Source: Cavia porcellus (lineage: Eukaryota > Chordata > Mammalia > Rodentia > Caviidae). Taken from it: a stretch of 64,000 nt of DNA. The DNA is taken from assembly GCF_034190915.1 (NCBI RefSeq), contig NW_026947492.1, positions 19,993,501 through 20,057,500 on the forward strand. The letters run 5' to 3'. Shown piece after piece: positions 28,688 through 38,821 of the stretch; position 1 is the first letter of the stretch, and every line of letters begins with the position of its first letter. Both the position numbers and the translations under genes were made by a program. The notes beneath the pieces were generated by a model, which was not told where the DNA came from, did no database searches, and saw only the letters and a list, made by a program, of their open reading frames with translations.

Positions 28688-29283
28688 AGCAGTGCTGTTC
28701 AGCAAAACTTCCTGCAGTGATGGAAATGTTGCATGTCTGCTCTGTATTGGGAGATAATTCTCTGTGGATCTCTTGTGTATCAGTACTTTTTTCAAGTGGA
28801 GGCACTATGCTCTGGCCACTTGTCAAGGATGTTTGTACACAGCCCACAGTGACCTCTTCCTCCAGAGCAAAGGACAGCATGTTTACTGCCCATTATAAAA
28901 AATCCTAAACTCATAGGTCCTTCCTTGTATGGCAATTCACTGCGTGTGCAGAGGTCACTCAATGCTTCTCATGTTGCCCTGTGGTAACTGGAGCTCAGGA
29001 AACTGGAAGGAGCAAATGCTAATATTCTGGATGCTAATATTGCTATTAAAAAGTCCCCTCTCTGATCCGGGAGTCTCATGTTTTCTCATGAAACTGGCAG
29101 ACGGACTTGTTAGTCTACAGCTAGGGTAAAATATGAGAACTTTGATATTTCTTGACATGTTGTCCAATGTAATATGAAAATTGAGCTCTTGAAATGTGGC
29201 TAGTGTGATTGAAAACCTGAATTTTTCATTTTTACTTATTTGCAAATGGCCACACGTGGCTAGGGGCTGGTGTATCATAACAG
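28688..29283. repeat. Old hAT-type element, apparently split by unrelated sequence
   Basis: The left arm (CAGTGCTGTTCAGCAAAACTT ... GATGGAAATGTTGCATGTCTGC) and the right arm (GAGCTCTTGAAATGTGGCTAGTG ... GCCACACGTGGCTAGG) belong to one common mammalian DNA element but are separated by about 380 bp of other sequence. Confidence 0.5.
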
Positions 29284-29289
29284 CGCAAC

Positions 29290-30235
29290 TTACAAAGCCC
29301 AGCATAGCAGGAGTGCTGCTGAGGGAGCCCCTACACGGAGAGGCAGCTAAGAAATAGGGGATCTCTAGACTGTTTTCATTACTAGAGTTTTAATGATTCC
29401 GCAGACCTGGGGAGGGTGGAATTGCGGTGAGGCCATGGGGAGAAAGATCCATTCTTACTACATGCGCAGAGGTTTCCTGAGGGACGTGAGCAGAGAAACT
29501 GGACTCCATTTGGAGGTTAGAGAAGGGAGATATCGTTTGGCATAGGAAACGCCTTTGGATGGGAAGCCAGAGAATGAAGACAGGGCCAGAGAAGATGAGC
29601 AGTGGCCCTTGTGGAATTTCCTCAGCCCTGCCCTCCCCTCCCCTCAGCTTGAGAACTACCCGCCTTCCCGGGGCTGGCCGAGCCTTTGGCCTCCGCAGCT
29701 CCCCAGGCCCCTGCCCCTCTCACCTCCTGGCTCTGAACAATCTCCTCTTTGATTGCTGGCTCCAGCCCCACTGACTGTCAGGTCATCTGCACCTAATCAG
29801 GAAGAGCCAGGGCCTGAGGGATGATAAACGGGGCTTCTCATTTCAATAAAGTTTGTGCAGAATATTGGAAACAGCTGTGGGCCTCTTCAGCCAGGCTGGA
29901 GACAGTGGGGGCCCAGCGTCTGGTGCAGGAGAGTTCAGAGGGGGAACATGGGGGCCTGAGTCTATTTAAAGGGTGCAGGGCCACCTCAGGCCCACAGAAT
30001 TGGTGCGTGGAGGTCCACACCAGCTTCCTCCTGTCTGTAGCCCTAGGCGCTGCGCGGGCTGCAGCAAGCTGCAGCATCAGAGGGGGCATCTGCGGGGCTT
30101 TGCAGGTCTGGATTGCCCAGCAATCCAGCATTTTCTTACATTTATTGTCAGTCATTTTACAAACACCATTTGAATTTCTCTGCTCACTGCTTCTCTTACC
30201 TTGCAAAACATCCAAAAAATCCCTTTAAATTATTC
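29290..30235. other. Intergenic, GC-rich block, no gene seen
   Basis: The frames at 29821-30228 (+) and 29838-30215 (-) overlap on opposite strands and show no family features. The block is unique-looking and could hold a regulatory element, but nothing specific can be supported. Confidence 0.45.
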
Positions 30236-30239
30236 TTTT

Positions 30240-31125
30240 TTTAAATGGTGCTAAAATACACAATTTGGAAGTATGTAGTTCAGTAGTATTAATTATATTT
30301 ACACTGTTGTGAAACCCACCTCCAGAATTTTTTCTTCTTACAAAACTGAAATTCTATATCCATTAAATGATTCTCCACTTCCCTAAGCCTTGGCAACTAT
30401 TTTCTATTCTCTATGATTTTGACTCTAGGGACCTCATGTAAATGGAATCATACAGCATTTTTCTGTGATTTATTATTTTTAATAGTTGTATAATAGTACA
30501 GTATGTGTATACATGTATACTATCAGCCATTACTAGTTGACTGTTATTAAAAATGCTATATTCTAAGGTTTTTTGTACACATATCTTTGAATACTTATTT
30601 TGCTCTTTTCTTCTATGGTATAATTCCCATAAAATTGCATAAATTAATCAAAGAGATTCATATTTTTAGCTTTCATCTATTTTACCATGCACCTTTCTCA
30701 AAAGTCTGTGGTAATTCACAAAATTATTAAATTACTATTTCTCTCTGGATATTTGCAGCCCTAGGGAGGACCATCCTCTTAAGTTTCACTATTCTGGTAA
30801 ATGAAAAATGGTTTCCCAATTTTAACATTTTGTATTTCATTGCCTTTTCATGAAGCAAGATGTTCTATCTTACATAAATGTGCAGGTCATCTGGATTTTC
30901 TCTTCACCTCCTAAGGTCTTTTGCCTATTTTTCTACTAAGTTATTCCTCTTTTTAGGATTTAAGGGCTCTGAGTGTATTATAAATGTTAGCCACTGGTGG
31001 CATATATTGACATCTTCTGTAATCTGTCTTCTGACTTTATATCTGGTATCTTATCTTTCTAAAATGTTAACATCTCATGTCTACCTTTTCCTCTGAAGCT
31101 TTTATATTTTTGTTTTTAAAAATAT
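30240..31125 (-). mobile_element. L1M fragment, antisense
   Basis: The plus strand follows the inverse L1M 3' region: TTTACACTGTTGTGAAACCCACC, CAAAACTGAAATTCTATATCC, GGACCTCATGTAAATGGAATCATACAG. It is diverged and AT-rich. Confidence 0.75.
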
Positions 31126-31144
31126 CATTAAATTCTAGATTGTA

Positions 31145-31230
31145 GGGGCTAGGGATTTAGCTCAGCAGCATAAGTGCCTGCCTTGCAAGCACGCAGTCAT
31201 GAGCTTGATCCCTGGTACCAATAAAAAAAA
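31145..31230 (+). repeat. tRNA-derived ID-like SINE with target duplication
   Basis: The body GGGGCTAGGGATTTAGCTCAG is followed by a short A tail. AATTCTAGATTGTA flanks the element on both sides (31131-31144 and 31230-31243), a clean target-site duplication in the L1M fragment. Confidence 0.93.
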
Positions 31231-31400
31231 ATTCTAGATTGTATTGTTATTCATATTTTTCTCATAATGTGTTGCTACATTTAAATCTTTTACCTGTTTG
31301 AAATTTTGCTTTAATAACTTAAGAGCTAGAGAGCTCAGCTTTTTTTTTAAATTCAGACATAGCCAGTTGTGTCTGCATAATTTAATAAATGAACTCTTGA

Positions 31401-31548
31401 GGCAGGGCCCCCTTCCTCAAAGGTCTGGGTTGCAGGCTGTGGTACCCCCTCCTCAAGAACTCCTCCTGTGGTGTCCCCATTCCCAGGAGAGTCAGGCCAC
31501 TTTGCAGATACAACCTACATGATACCTTAGCATTCTCTTGTTACCTTC
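31401..31548. repeat. Direct repeat copy 1 of about 150 bp
   Basis: From GGCAGGGCCCCCTTCC to CATTCTCTTGTTACC this segment is nearly identical to 32596-32738. Shared landmarks include GTCTGGGTTGCAGGCTGTGG and AAGAACTCCTCCTGTGGTG. The family is unknown. Confidence 0.85.
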
Positions 31549-31599
31549 TCATTAATAAATGAACTCCATAATTTAATAAATAAACTCCTGCCTAAGTAT

Positions 31600-31742
31600 T
31601 TCTTTGCTGGTTTTATTTTGTTTTGTTTAAGCTGTCCTTGACTGTGTAGCCCCAGCTGACCTGAACTTGCAATAATCATCCTGCCTCAGCCTCCAGAGTG
31701 CTGGGATATTACAGGGATATGCTTGGCTCAGCTGCTATTGTT
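31600..31742 (-). repeat. B1-like 7SL SINE, diverged
   Basis: The plus strand shows the inverse order: a T-rich tail, TGTAGCCCCAGCTGACCTGAACTTGC, CTGCCTCAGCCTCCAGAGTGCTGGGA. An extra base run breaks the GGGATTACAGG box. Confidence 0.75.
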
Positions 31743-31811
31743 TTTACTATTACTATTATAAAATTTCTTCCCGCTGTCAGAGCCTGTGAATGTCAATAAC
31801 TCTTTAAAACA

Positions 31812-31998
31812 AACCAGAAAGCCGAGCATGATAGCACACGCCTGTAATCTCAGTACTTGGGAGGCCGAAGCAGGATAATCATTGCAAGTTCAGGTCAGCT
31901 GGGGCTACAAAGTGAGCTCAAGGCCAGCCTGAACTGCATAGTGAGACCCCGTCTCAAAAAGACAGAATAAAATGGAATAAAATAAAATAAATTAAACA
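31812..31998 (+). repeat. B1-like 7SL SINE
   Basis: GCCGAGCATGATAGCACACGCCTGTAATCTCAG, then GGGAGGCCGAAGCAGGATAATC and GTGAGACCCCGTCTCAAAAAG, match B1 in order. A middle segment (GTTCAGGTCAGCTGGGGC ... GGCCAGCCTGAACTGC) looks like the partial internal duplication typical of B1. It forms an inverted pair with 31600. Confidence 0.88.
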
Positions 31999-32595
31999 AA
32001 CCAGAATGAGACCAAGACGGGAGGGAAGGCTTGTCCCATACCTGCCCATGTGCCTTTGCAGAAATCAGCCAAGCGGAGGCCAAGAATGGTGTTCTCCTCC
32101 TGTATGTTCAGCATTAGTCTTTCCATTAGCAGCAAGGCTGGGGGACCAGAACTTCTGATCATACAGTGATCAGGACTTCAAGGTTCTTGTTCCTCAGCTC
32201 CAGCCTTATATCCTATGTATCTGAATTTGTAAGGCTGCTCAGGGGCTCTGTAAACCCCATTTCTGTCTAGCCAGGCACTCACTGTTGGGCCCAGCCAACA
32301 GGAACCCCCAGAGGGAATCTGTAGGCTAGGGAGGAAGGTGGGCCACGCCCCTTCTGTGGGCCTCCATGTTCCCCGGAGTAGGATCTACAGCGCTTCACCA
32401 CCCACAGCACAACCCCATCCTGAAGTGGCTGCTGCATCTGGTTTGGCAGTTTTTCTAGCTCTGGGAGTTTCATCATCCACCCCCACCTCGCTGCCTTTGC
32501 ACCCCTGCCCTACGGAGCCCACCACCAACAGATGGGTGCCCCTTGGTCAGAGGTCTGGGCACAGGAGTCCTCTCTCATAGACACCAGCTCCAGCT

Positions 32596-32738
32596 GGCAG
32601 GGCCCCCTCCTCAGAGGTCTGGGTTGCAGGCTGTGGCACCCCTCCTCAAGAACTCCTCCTGTGGTGTCCCCAGCCCCAGGAGAGTCAGCCCTCTTGCAGG
32701 ACCCTATGATACCTTAGCATTCTCTTGTTACCCTCTTC
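32596..32738. repeat. Direct repeat copy 2 of about 150 bp
   Basis: This copy matches 31401-31548 with small indels and a few substitutions, in the same orientation about 1.2 kb away. Confidence 0.85.
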
Positions 32739-32744
32739 CTACCT

Positions 32745-33620
32745 AATGAGCAACTTCACACCTGCGGATAAGTCCTTCAAGTGTTAATTCAATTAATGTG
32801 TGGTTTCTGTCTCCTGATAAGACCCTGACTGACATAGGGAATGAGGAACTGAAGTTTTCTGGGGGCCAAGGCTGCTTCTCTTGGCTGCCCTGCAGAGAGC
32901 TCTCCTCCTTCCTCCATTCCCAGAATTATTTGGCTGCTGGTCACCAAGGAGACGGCTGACAATTTCCAGTTGCCAAGCTTTCTCCTGGAAACTCCATACT
33001 CCTTCCTGAGTCCCAGCCAGGGAACTTGGAACATCTAGCCAGGTTGGGGCAGAGGGCTGCGGGAGCAGGGAGAGGCCAGGCCTGAAGACGGAGAGGGAGA
33101 CTCTGTGTTTCTCTGGATCCTGGCTTCCCCGACAGATCGCAAGCGCCTGACTACCCTGAAAGCTAAGGCAGGCCTTGCCAGACTGTGCTCTGTCTAGACA
33201 GACACCCACTGTGTCCAGCCAAGTCTCCAACCAGGGGCTTCCAGCCAGAACTCCAGCCACAGAAAACTGTCCCCGTGCTGTCCCATCAGGCCTAGTAGAC
33301 TCCCCATTGCTAGCTGAGGCACAGCCAGAGCAGGGCCTGGGAGCTAACAAGCCTGGAGCCTCTCCAGGCGGAAGGAACCTCAGCCACCCTGGGCATTTTG
33401 CTCCTATCATCATCAGCATCCAACACGCCCTGAGACCTAACACCCAGCCCGGGTTCTGATCTGTCTCATAGTCATAGCGACTCTAATGGTAATAATAGTA
33501 GTGAAGTGGGTATAACTCATACTCCAACGTGGATATGGAAAAATATCTACCCCTTTGTTTCATTAAAAGCAAATGCTCTTGATTTCCCAATTCTGGATTT
33601 TCCTGGATCCACCAGAATCC
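32745..33620. other. Intergenic, no gene supported
   Basis: A 216-codon minus-strand frame (32793-33443) is the longest here but has no signal peptide, domain or splice context, and opposing frames overlap it. Treated as chance. Confidence 0.5.
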
Positions 33621-33627
33621 AGGAGGC

Positions 33628-33945
33628 TGTTTGCAATGGGCTGAATGTGCCCCCTCCAAAATGAGCCCTTTGCCAATGTGATAACGTCTTATAGCTCTTA
33701 AGAGACACTTAGGCCACAGTGTGCCTCCCTCCTGAGCTGGATGAGCTGCTCTTACAGAAGGGCCTCACAGAGGGCATTACCCATTTTCACCCTCCTTTCT
33801 GCCACATGACACAAGCATTTGTCCTCCCCAGACAACGCAGCAAGCAGAAAGCAGCCCTTATCAGACAACCGAGCCATCCAGCGTGGCCTTAGACTTCCCA
33901 GCATCCAGAACAGCGGCAAACAAATTCCTGCTCCTTACAAGTGAC
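33628..33945 (+). mobile_element. Possible MaLR/MLT-like LTR remnant
   Basis: GGGCTGAATGTGCCCCCTCCAAAATG resembles the start of MLT/MST-type LTRs (TGAATGTGTCCCCCAAA), and CTTCCCAGCATCCAGAAC resembles their 3' part. It is diverged and the assignment is tentative. Confidence 0.4.
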
Positions 33946-34196
33946 CCATCGTCAGCTATGTGCTGTATACACCGAGGCACTGAAGACAAGTCGTCCTTGC
34001 CGTCCCTGCCTCACTCGCCCCTCTGCGCCTGAGGTGGTACTTCCTTCAGTGCCAATGGCTTCAGTGTGACCTGTCTCCAGACTCCGCTGCTCCACAGCCA
34101 AAGGCTCTCTCCTCTCTCTCTCCTCACCTCTTCCACCCCGCACTCTTCAAGCAGCTTTTCCATGAATTTAGGCTTTCAAGAAATTAAGTAAATCTT

Positions 34197-34301
34197 GGGG
34201 CTGGGGATTTAGCTCAGCGGCATAAGTGCCTGTCTTGCAAGCAGGCAGTCGTGAGTTCGATCCCTGGTACCAATCAAAAGACAAAAAAAAAAAAAAAAAG
34301 C
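34197..34301 (+). repeat. tRNA-derived ID-like SINE with target duplication
   Basis: A near-intact body (GGGGCTGGGGATTTAGCTCAG ... GAGTTCGATCCCTGG) has a poly-A of 17. AAATTA(A/G)GTAAATCTT flanks both sides. Confidence 0.93.
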
Positions 34302-34784
34302 AAATTAGGTAAATCTTTATCTGGGTGTCAGGTAGGTACTGATTGTGCTGTGCACAAATCCCTGTGTTAATGTAGAATAGAAACCTGGCTAAAGCAGCAT
34401 TGATTTGATTTTTTGCAGAAGAATTTTAAGGTCAACTGTAGCCATTGTTATAGCTCATCATTGAATGGTTTGCTTAGTTTAAAAATTTGAAACATTGTCT
34501 CACATAATCACAGATATCTCACACAATAAAACTAACACTTATTTCCTTAGATTGTCTAGTAAACAGTTACCCCCAAGCGACAGAGGAAAAATGAAGACTA
34601 GGGATGGGTAAGGGGCTTGCTCTCGGCTGGGGCACAGAGCCAAGATCCGGCGCTGATGCGATCCCCAGGCGTCTTCCCTTTGCACACGGCCTCTTCTGTA
34701 CAGAGGTTTATACTTTCCTGCTCATGTTCCATCCAGATCCTACAGCAGCGCTGGGCATCAGGGTACGGATGGCCTCTCTCTTTC

Positions 34785-34862
34785 TTTTCTTGTAGTGCTA
34801 AAGATGGAACCCAGAGCAGTTAGTGAAGTTTTACTGCTTAGCCACACCTCTCACCCTGAAAT
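34785..34862 (-). repeat. Old tRNA-type SINE remnant
   Basis: TAGTGCTAAAGATGGAACCCAGAGC ... CTGCTTAGCCACACC is the inverse of a diverged ID-like half. Confidence 0.45.
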
Positions 34863-35076
34863 CACATCTTTAACCAGTTAGGAGCGAGGGAAAACTCCAC
34901 CCACAGTGACCCAGGAAGAGGTGGCTGTAAAGGGATCCTGGGACTGGGAAGCGGATGGAAGGGGTACATTTCCAGGTGCCGTGGCACCGGCTACTGCACC
35001 TCCTTCCGCACAGCCTCGTCAGGTTGCTTGTCCGTGGCCTCTGATTTCCTGCCCTTCCTCTCTCTCCTGACCTGTT

Positions 35077-35082
35077 CATCTC
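35077..35082. repeat. Target-site duplication CATCTC (left)
   Basis: Six bases immediately outside the left LTR, identical to 38160-38165. Confidence 0.9.
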
Positions 35083-35385
35083 TGACCGGAGCCGCGGAAG
35101 ACAGGAGACCAAACTCGAGCAGGATCAGCTCTCAAACTTTATTACGTACAGCGAACCGGACCTGACAAGGTCCGCCACCCTCGGTGTTGATTCCTCTTCC
35201 GCCGTTGGGGGCAGGAACAACCTCTTATAAGGGGAAGCAGTATCCAATCACAGAGAAGCGCGCCTAACAAGCTGATAGGCTAGCGTCACGGGTAACTGGG
35301 CAGATATGACAATTTGGCGGGCTTGTTCAGGCCGGGAAGAACCCGGAAGCAGGAAATGGGCGCCATTCATAGGCGGCTTCCCACA
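35083..35385 (-). repeat. 3' LTR of the IAP-like provirus
   Basis: On the minus strand it runs from TGTGGGAAGCCGCC to CCGGTCA (TG...CA ends). A TTATAA box lies near 35225 and the AATAAA polyadenylation signal occupies 35138-35143 (TTTATT on the plus strand). The order U3-R-U5 is therefore intact. Confidence 0.92.
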
Positions 35386-35386
35386 T

Positions 35387-35399
35387 CTCCCCCTTTTTT
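35387..35399 (-). promoter_or_regulatory. Polypurine tract of the provirus
   Basis: On the minus strand AAAAAAGGGGGAGA directly precedes the 3' LTR, as expected for the plus-strand DNA primer. Confidence 0.8.
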
Positions 35400-35825
35400 A
35401 TTTATTAAAATAGGATGGTCTGTGGGTCCCTCCAAGGTGTCTATGACCTTGTTGCTGTTAGACACCTAGGAGTGGGCCTACCTTGTAGGCCGAGGCATGA
35501 GAGAATGTAGAGGTCTATACCCTGCTGTGCATCACCCTGTTTTGTGCATATCCTTGCGCCAGGACCATGCTCAAGGTGAGTGGTTCATTTTTTTGCAGGG
35601 CCAGGCTTTTGTGAACCGAACCTGGATGCATATAGACATTCATTCCTGCCTTCCCCCCAACCTTTGAGGCGGATGGCACTGCAGTACCCTTGGTCTCGCA
35701 TCTCAATGCCAATAATTTGACTCCAGAAGGGACCCCTGGCCTTATAGGCCATGTATATCTGAGTGGAGCCTGTCTTAGGTTGACCGGGAGGGCTTTTCCC
35801 GTCTTACCCGTCATTGGCTTGCCCA

Positions 35826-36158
35826 CTCAGCTCTTATAGCTGATGTTCTGCAATGTGAAGGAGATATGCGGCGGCCTGCTGGCCTGATGGGCCACCTGCT
35901 GCCATTTGCATGGCTGCCATAGCTGTGATCTTAACCTGCTGCTGAGTTTGTATGAGGCGATCTAACAAGCATTTGATAACCACAAGCCCTACTAGGATAA
36001 ACCCTGGGTGAGGTGGGCGAGGCCGCCGAAAAAGGTGCCAATGTGGGCGGGTGGTGCCAAGGACCCCAAAGATATTGTGGTGGTTCTGTGGAATCTGAGC
36101 ATATCACAGGGGTGATTAATAGGAACCCACAGAATAGAAAAAACTCCAAACCAGACAT
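35826..36158 (-). pseudogene. Endogenous retrovirus env edge fragments (leader and transmembrane tail), deleted
   Basis: The minus strand first gives a leader-like hydrophobic stretch (FFLFCGFLLITPV, about 36105-36145). Further 3', in a different frame, it gives a membrane-like segment and a Gln/Ala-rich tail ending at a stop near 35832. The surface and most transmembrane coding sequence between them is missing. The pieces are described only as separate remnants. Confidence 0.6.
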
Positions 36159-36269
36159 TTTAGTTTGTCGGGCGCTGAGCGTCGGTCCCAGAAGGGTCGA
36201 GTTGACTTGTGTCCGCGGGCTTATCCTCCTGTGCTTTATCAGGAACTGGTGGGGAGTTTCCTGCTCGCG

Positions 36270-36895
36270 TCAATCTTTCCGGGACCCACAGCGGTTCGCA
36301 GCCTGGTTCCTGTGGGAAAACACAAACCGCACCTCGGGTCCAGCTAACCACTGGATCCGGGCCCATCCATTGTCCTGTAAGGACATCTTTCCATCTAACC
36401 AGCCCTTTGTCGGTTGGGGACAGATTGCTATGTTCCATGGCAGGGGAATGATTATGGTAAAGAGTGCCAATGATATTCTTCCTTTGGGCGTTAGGCCATG
36501 GCCTATTCCCTCCTTTTGTTTTTGTAAGACACCCTTGAGTGTCCGATGTGCCCGTTCAATGATGCCTTGTCCTTGAGGGTTATATGGAATGCCATGCTTA
36601 AGGACAACATCCATTTGTTGACAGAATGTTACAAAAGTTTTGCTGGTGTAAGCAGGACCATTGTCTGTTTTTAATATATTGGGCTTTCCCCAAGCAGCCC
36701 AGGCTGCAAGACAATGATTAATAGCATGGGTGGCCCTTTCTCCAGGTTCTGCCGAAGCAAACATAACCTGAGAAGCGGTGTCAACCGAAACATGTACATA
36801 TTTTTCCGAATTCTGGGATGTGTGTTTGCCAAATATGATTGGGGCGCAGTCCTTTCGGGTTAACGCCAATAGATTGTTGAAGTGAAGAGATCACA
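36270..36895 (-). pseudogene. Endogenous retrovirus integrase core fragment
   Basis: The minus-strand frame shows the retroviral integrase catalytic core: HVSVDT (first Asp), TDNGPAYTS (second Asp) and [13 protein letters not shown] (Glu), in the spacing of the DDE family. Reverse transcriptase, RNase H and the integrase zinc domain that should precede it are absent, and the C-terminal part runs out near 36270. It is a truncated remnant. Confidence 0.88.
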
Positions 36896-37279
36896 CAGAC
36901 CTGCCAATGCCTCTAAAAGCGCCATGGTAAATGGTGCATTGGGCCCATAAGCTGAAACTGCATCCTTGATAGCTTTAAGTTGTTTAATTTCTAAGGGCTC
37001 ATAATATCCTCCTCCTCCCCTGCCTCCTACTTGTACCGGGAATGCATGGAGACCGGAACACTCAAAGGGAAGCCGCGACCATACCCTCTGGTGGAAGGAA
37101 CGTCCTCCTCCCTCCCCAGATGGGGGCGCAGAAGGCAACCCAGGAAGTAGCTCTCCCTCTAACCAGGGCGGTGCCATAGGTTGTGGTGGCAGCCCAGGGA
37201 GCAACTCCTCTTCCGGCCACGGCGGTGCAGTGGGGCCTGGCGCCCTGAAGGGAGCGACCATGGGTCGCGAACTTGCCAA
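36860..37279 (-). pseudogene. Endogenous retrovirus gag fragment (start of capsid), truncated
   Basis: The minus-strand frame is proline-rich, then has the conserved betaretroviral capsid start (PLEIKQLKAIKDAV ... YGPNAPFT). It stops within a few codons of LEALAGL because the deletion junction near 36880-36895 shifts the frame. The rest of capsid, nucleocapsid and protease are missing. This is a remnant, not a functional Gag. Confidence 0.85.
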
Positions 37280-37831
37280 AGGGCGGAAGGGCTTAAGCTC
37301 CTCCCGTAAGGCGGAGTAGCTCGGGCAGGGTGGTGTTTGGTTCCCCTTTTTATCTTCCCGAGCCCTAAGTTCCTCTTTTAACGGTGTAGGAGGGTCATGC
37401 TTAGCAAAGACGACCTCCTCTTCTGAGCCTTCCGAATCCGAATCAGAATTAGAGCCCTGAGGGTCCTCCGGAGACCCACAATCGGCAGTGGCTCCGGGCT
37501 CCTCTGAGCATTCCGATCGAGCTTTATCAAAAGCCTGTCAGGCTGTATTAGCGAAGCGAAAGCAAAACAGATGCAAAGGGAAAAGAAAAGAAAAAAAAAA
37601 AACCAGCGTCCACTCGTGTGGCGCTCAAAATCTGTTAGGTGCGTCCACCCAACCCAGGTGACCCAGTACTCACCTGTCCCAGGAACCGCTGTATCTCACG
37701 TAGCTGATCAGGGTGAAGAGAAGAGGCGCTCGCGGCCTTCCGTTGTTATTGGGCCAGGTCCTCCGTCGTACCGCAGGTGACAGCAATCGCACCTCCCGGC
37801 CGAAGAGGCACGTCGCTGAGTCTTTTACCTT

Positions 37832-37856
37832 TTTCCCCGTACGGGCGGCCACGAGA
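37832..37856 (-). promoter_or_regulatory. Primer-binding region of the provirus, tRNA identity uncertain
   Basis: Right after the 5' LTR the minus strand reads TCTCG, then TGGCCGCCCGTACGGGGA. The TGG start fits a tRNA CCA end. CCCGTACGGGGA matches the 3' part of tRNA-Ile(AAU), but the first bases do not fit cleanly. It is not the tRNA-Phe site usual in mouse IAP. Confidence 0.45.
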
Positions 37857-38159
37857 TGACCGGAGCTGCGGAAGACAGGAGACCAAACTCGAGCAGGATC
37901 AGCTCTCAAACTTTATTACGTACAGCGAACCGGACCTGACAAGGTCCGCCACCCTCGGTGTTGATTCCTCTTCCGCCGTTGGGGGCAGGAACAACCTCTT
38001 ATAAGGGGAAGCAGTATCCAATCACAGAGAAGCGCGCCTAACAAGCTGATAGGCTAGCGTCACGGGTAACTGGGCAGATATGACAATTTGGCGGGCTTGT
38101 TCAGGCCGGGAAGAACCCGGAAGCAGGAAATGGGCGCCATTCATAGGCGGCTTCCCACA
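37857..38159 (-). repeat. 5' LTR of the IAP-like provirus
   Basis: This LTR has the same length as the left one, with one C/T difference near the inner end (GGAGCTGCGG against GGAGCCGCGG). Such near-identity means little time since integration, or a later gene conversion. Confidence 0.92.
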
Positions 38160-38165
38160 CATCTC
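38160..38165. repeat. Target-site duplication CATCTC (right)
   Basis: Six bases immediately outside the right LTR, identical to 35077-35082. Confidence 0.9.
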
Positions 38166-38821
38166 CCTTTCCCAGGCCCTCCTTCATTTCCTCTCTGGTC
38201 TCCAAGGTGCAGTTTACAAAGTGACTGAGCCCCCGCTGGCCCTCTGTCCCTATTACCCTCTCCTTCCTCTGCAGTGCGAGCACAGCCAGGGGTGCTGCTG
38301 AGTGTGGAGCCTTTGACCCGTGTCCTCTCCAGTCCCCAGCTCATCTCCTGCCAGCATCCCCAGGGCCCATGGTAAGCCTCTCACAAGGCCACACGGAAAA
38401 ACCATTTACTTTCAGGAGCATCTGCTTCCTCTGCGCGGGCCAGCTGTCCCCATCCTTCCATGCTCTGTTTCTCCCAAACCCTGGGGTTTCAGAATCAGGA
38501 CTCAGAACGGTTGCAACAGGCTGGAGAGTTGGGTTAAACCCACAGCACAAAAGGAGGCCCCACAAATAGTTGGAAGAGGCTAGCACAGGACAAGAGCCAT
38601 TCGACTCTGAGTGTGACAGGTGTCCATGGGCTGATGTGGCCACTGCTTAGAAAGTGGTGGGAAACCTGGGCGCCTATTCCAGCCACATCGCTCCCTAGTC
38701 AGCAGACAGACATGGAGCCACCATTCCCTCTCAGAGTAACAGCTGCCCAGTCCTCCTCACGGGCCTGGAGTGAGAGCCCAAGAAAACCATGGAACCATGG
38801 CCGCCCTGATACATAAACCAT

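Larger units (their letters stand above)
35083..38159 (-). mobile_element. IAP-like class II endogenous retrovirus, internally deleted, very young
   Basis: Two 303-bp LTRs (35083-35385 and 37857-38159) bound a short interior. They differ at one base, and CATCTC flanks the element at 35077-35082 and 38160-38165, the 6-bp duplication expected of class II ERVs. The element reads on the minus strand. In 5' to 3' order it has a 5' LTR (37857-38159), a primer-binding region, a leader, a gag fragment, an integrase-core fragment, env edge fragments, a polypurine tract (35387-35399) and a 3' LTR. Most of gag, all of protease and reverse transcriptase, and most of env are absent, so it cannot replicate on its own. 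A full betaretrovirus-like provirus is about 7-8 kb; this one is 3.1 kb. It is antisense to both DDX25 and VSIG10L2. Confidence 0.93.

Noticed and set aside
29821..30228. 135-codon plus-strand frame with cysteine-rich hydrophobic patches
   Set aside because: A frame of similar length overlaps on the other strand and there is no family resemblance. No evidence of transcription is visible.
32793..33443. 216-codon minus-strand frame
   Set aside because: It has no recognisable domain, no signal peptide and no exon-like borders, and opposing frames overlap it. It is the longest chance frame in a GC-rich stretch.
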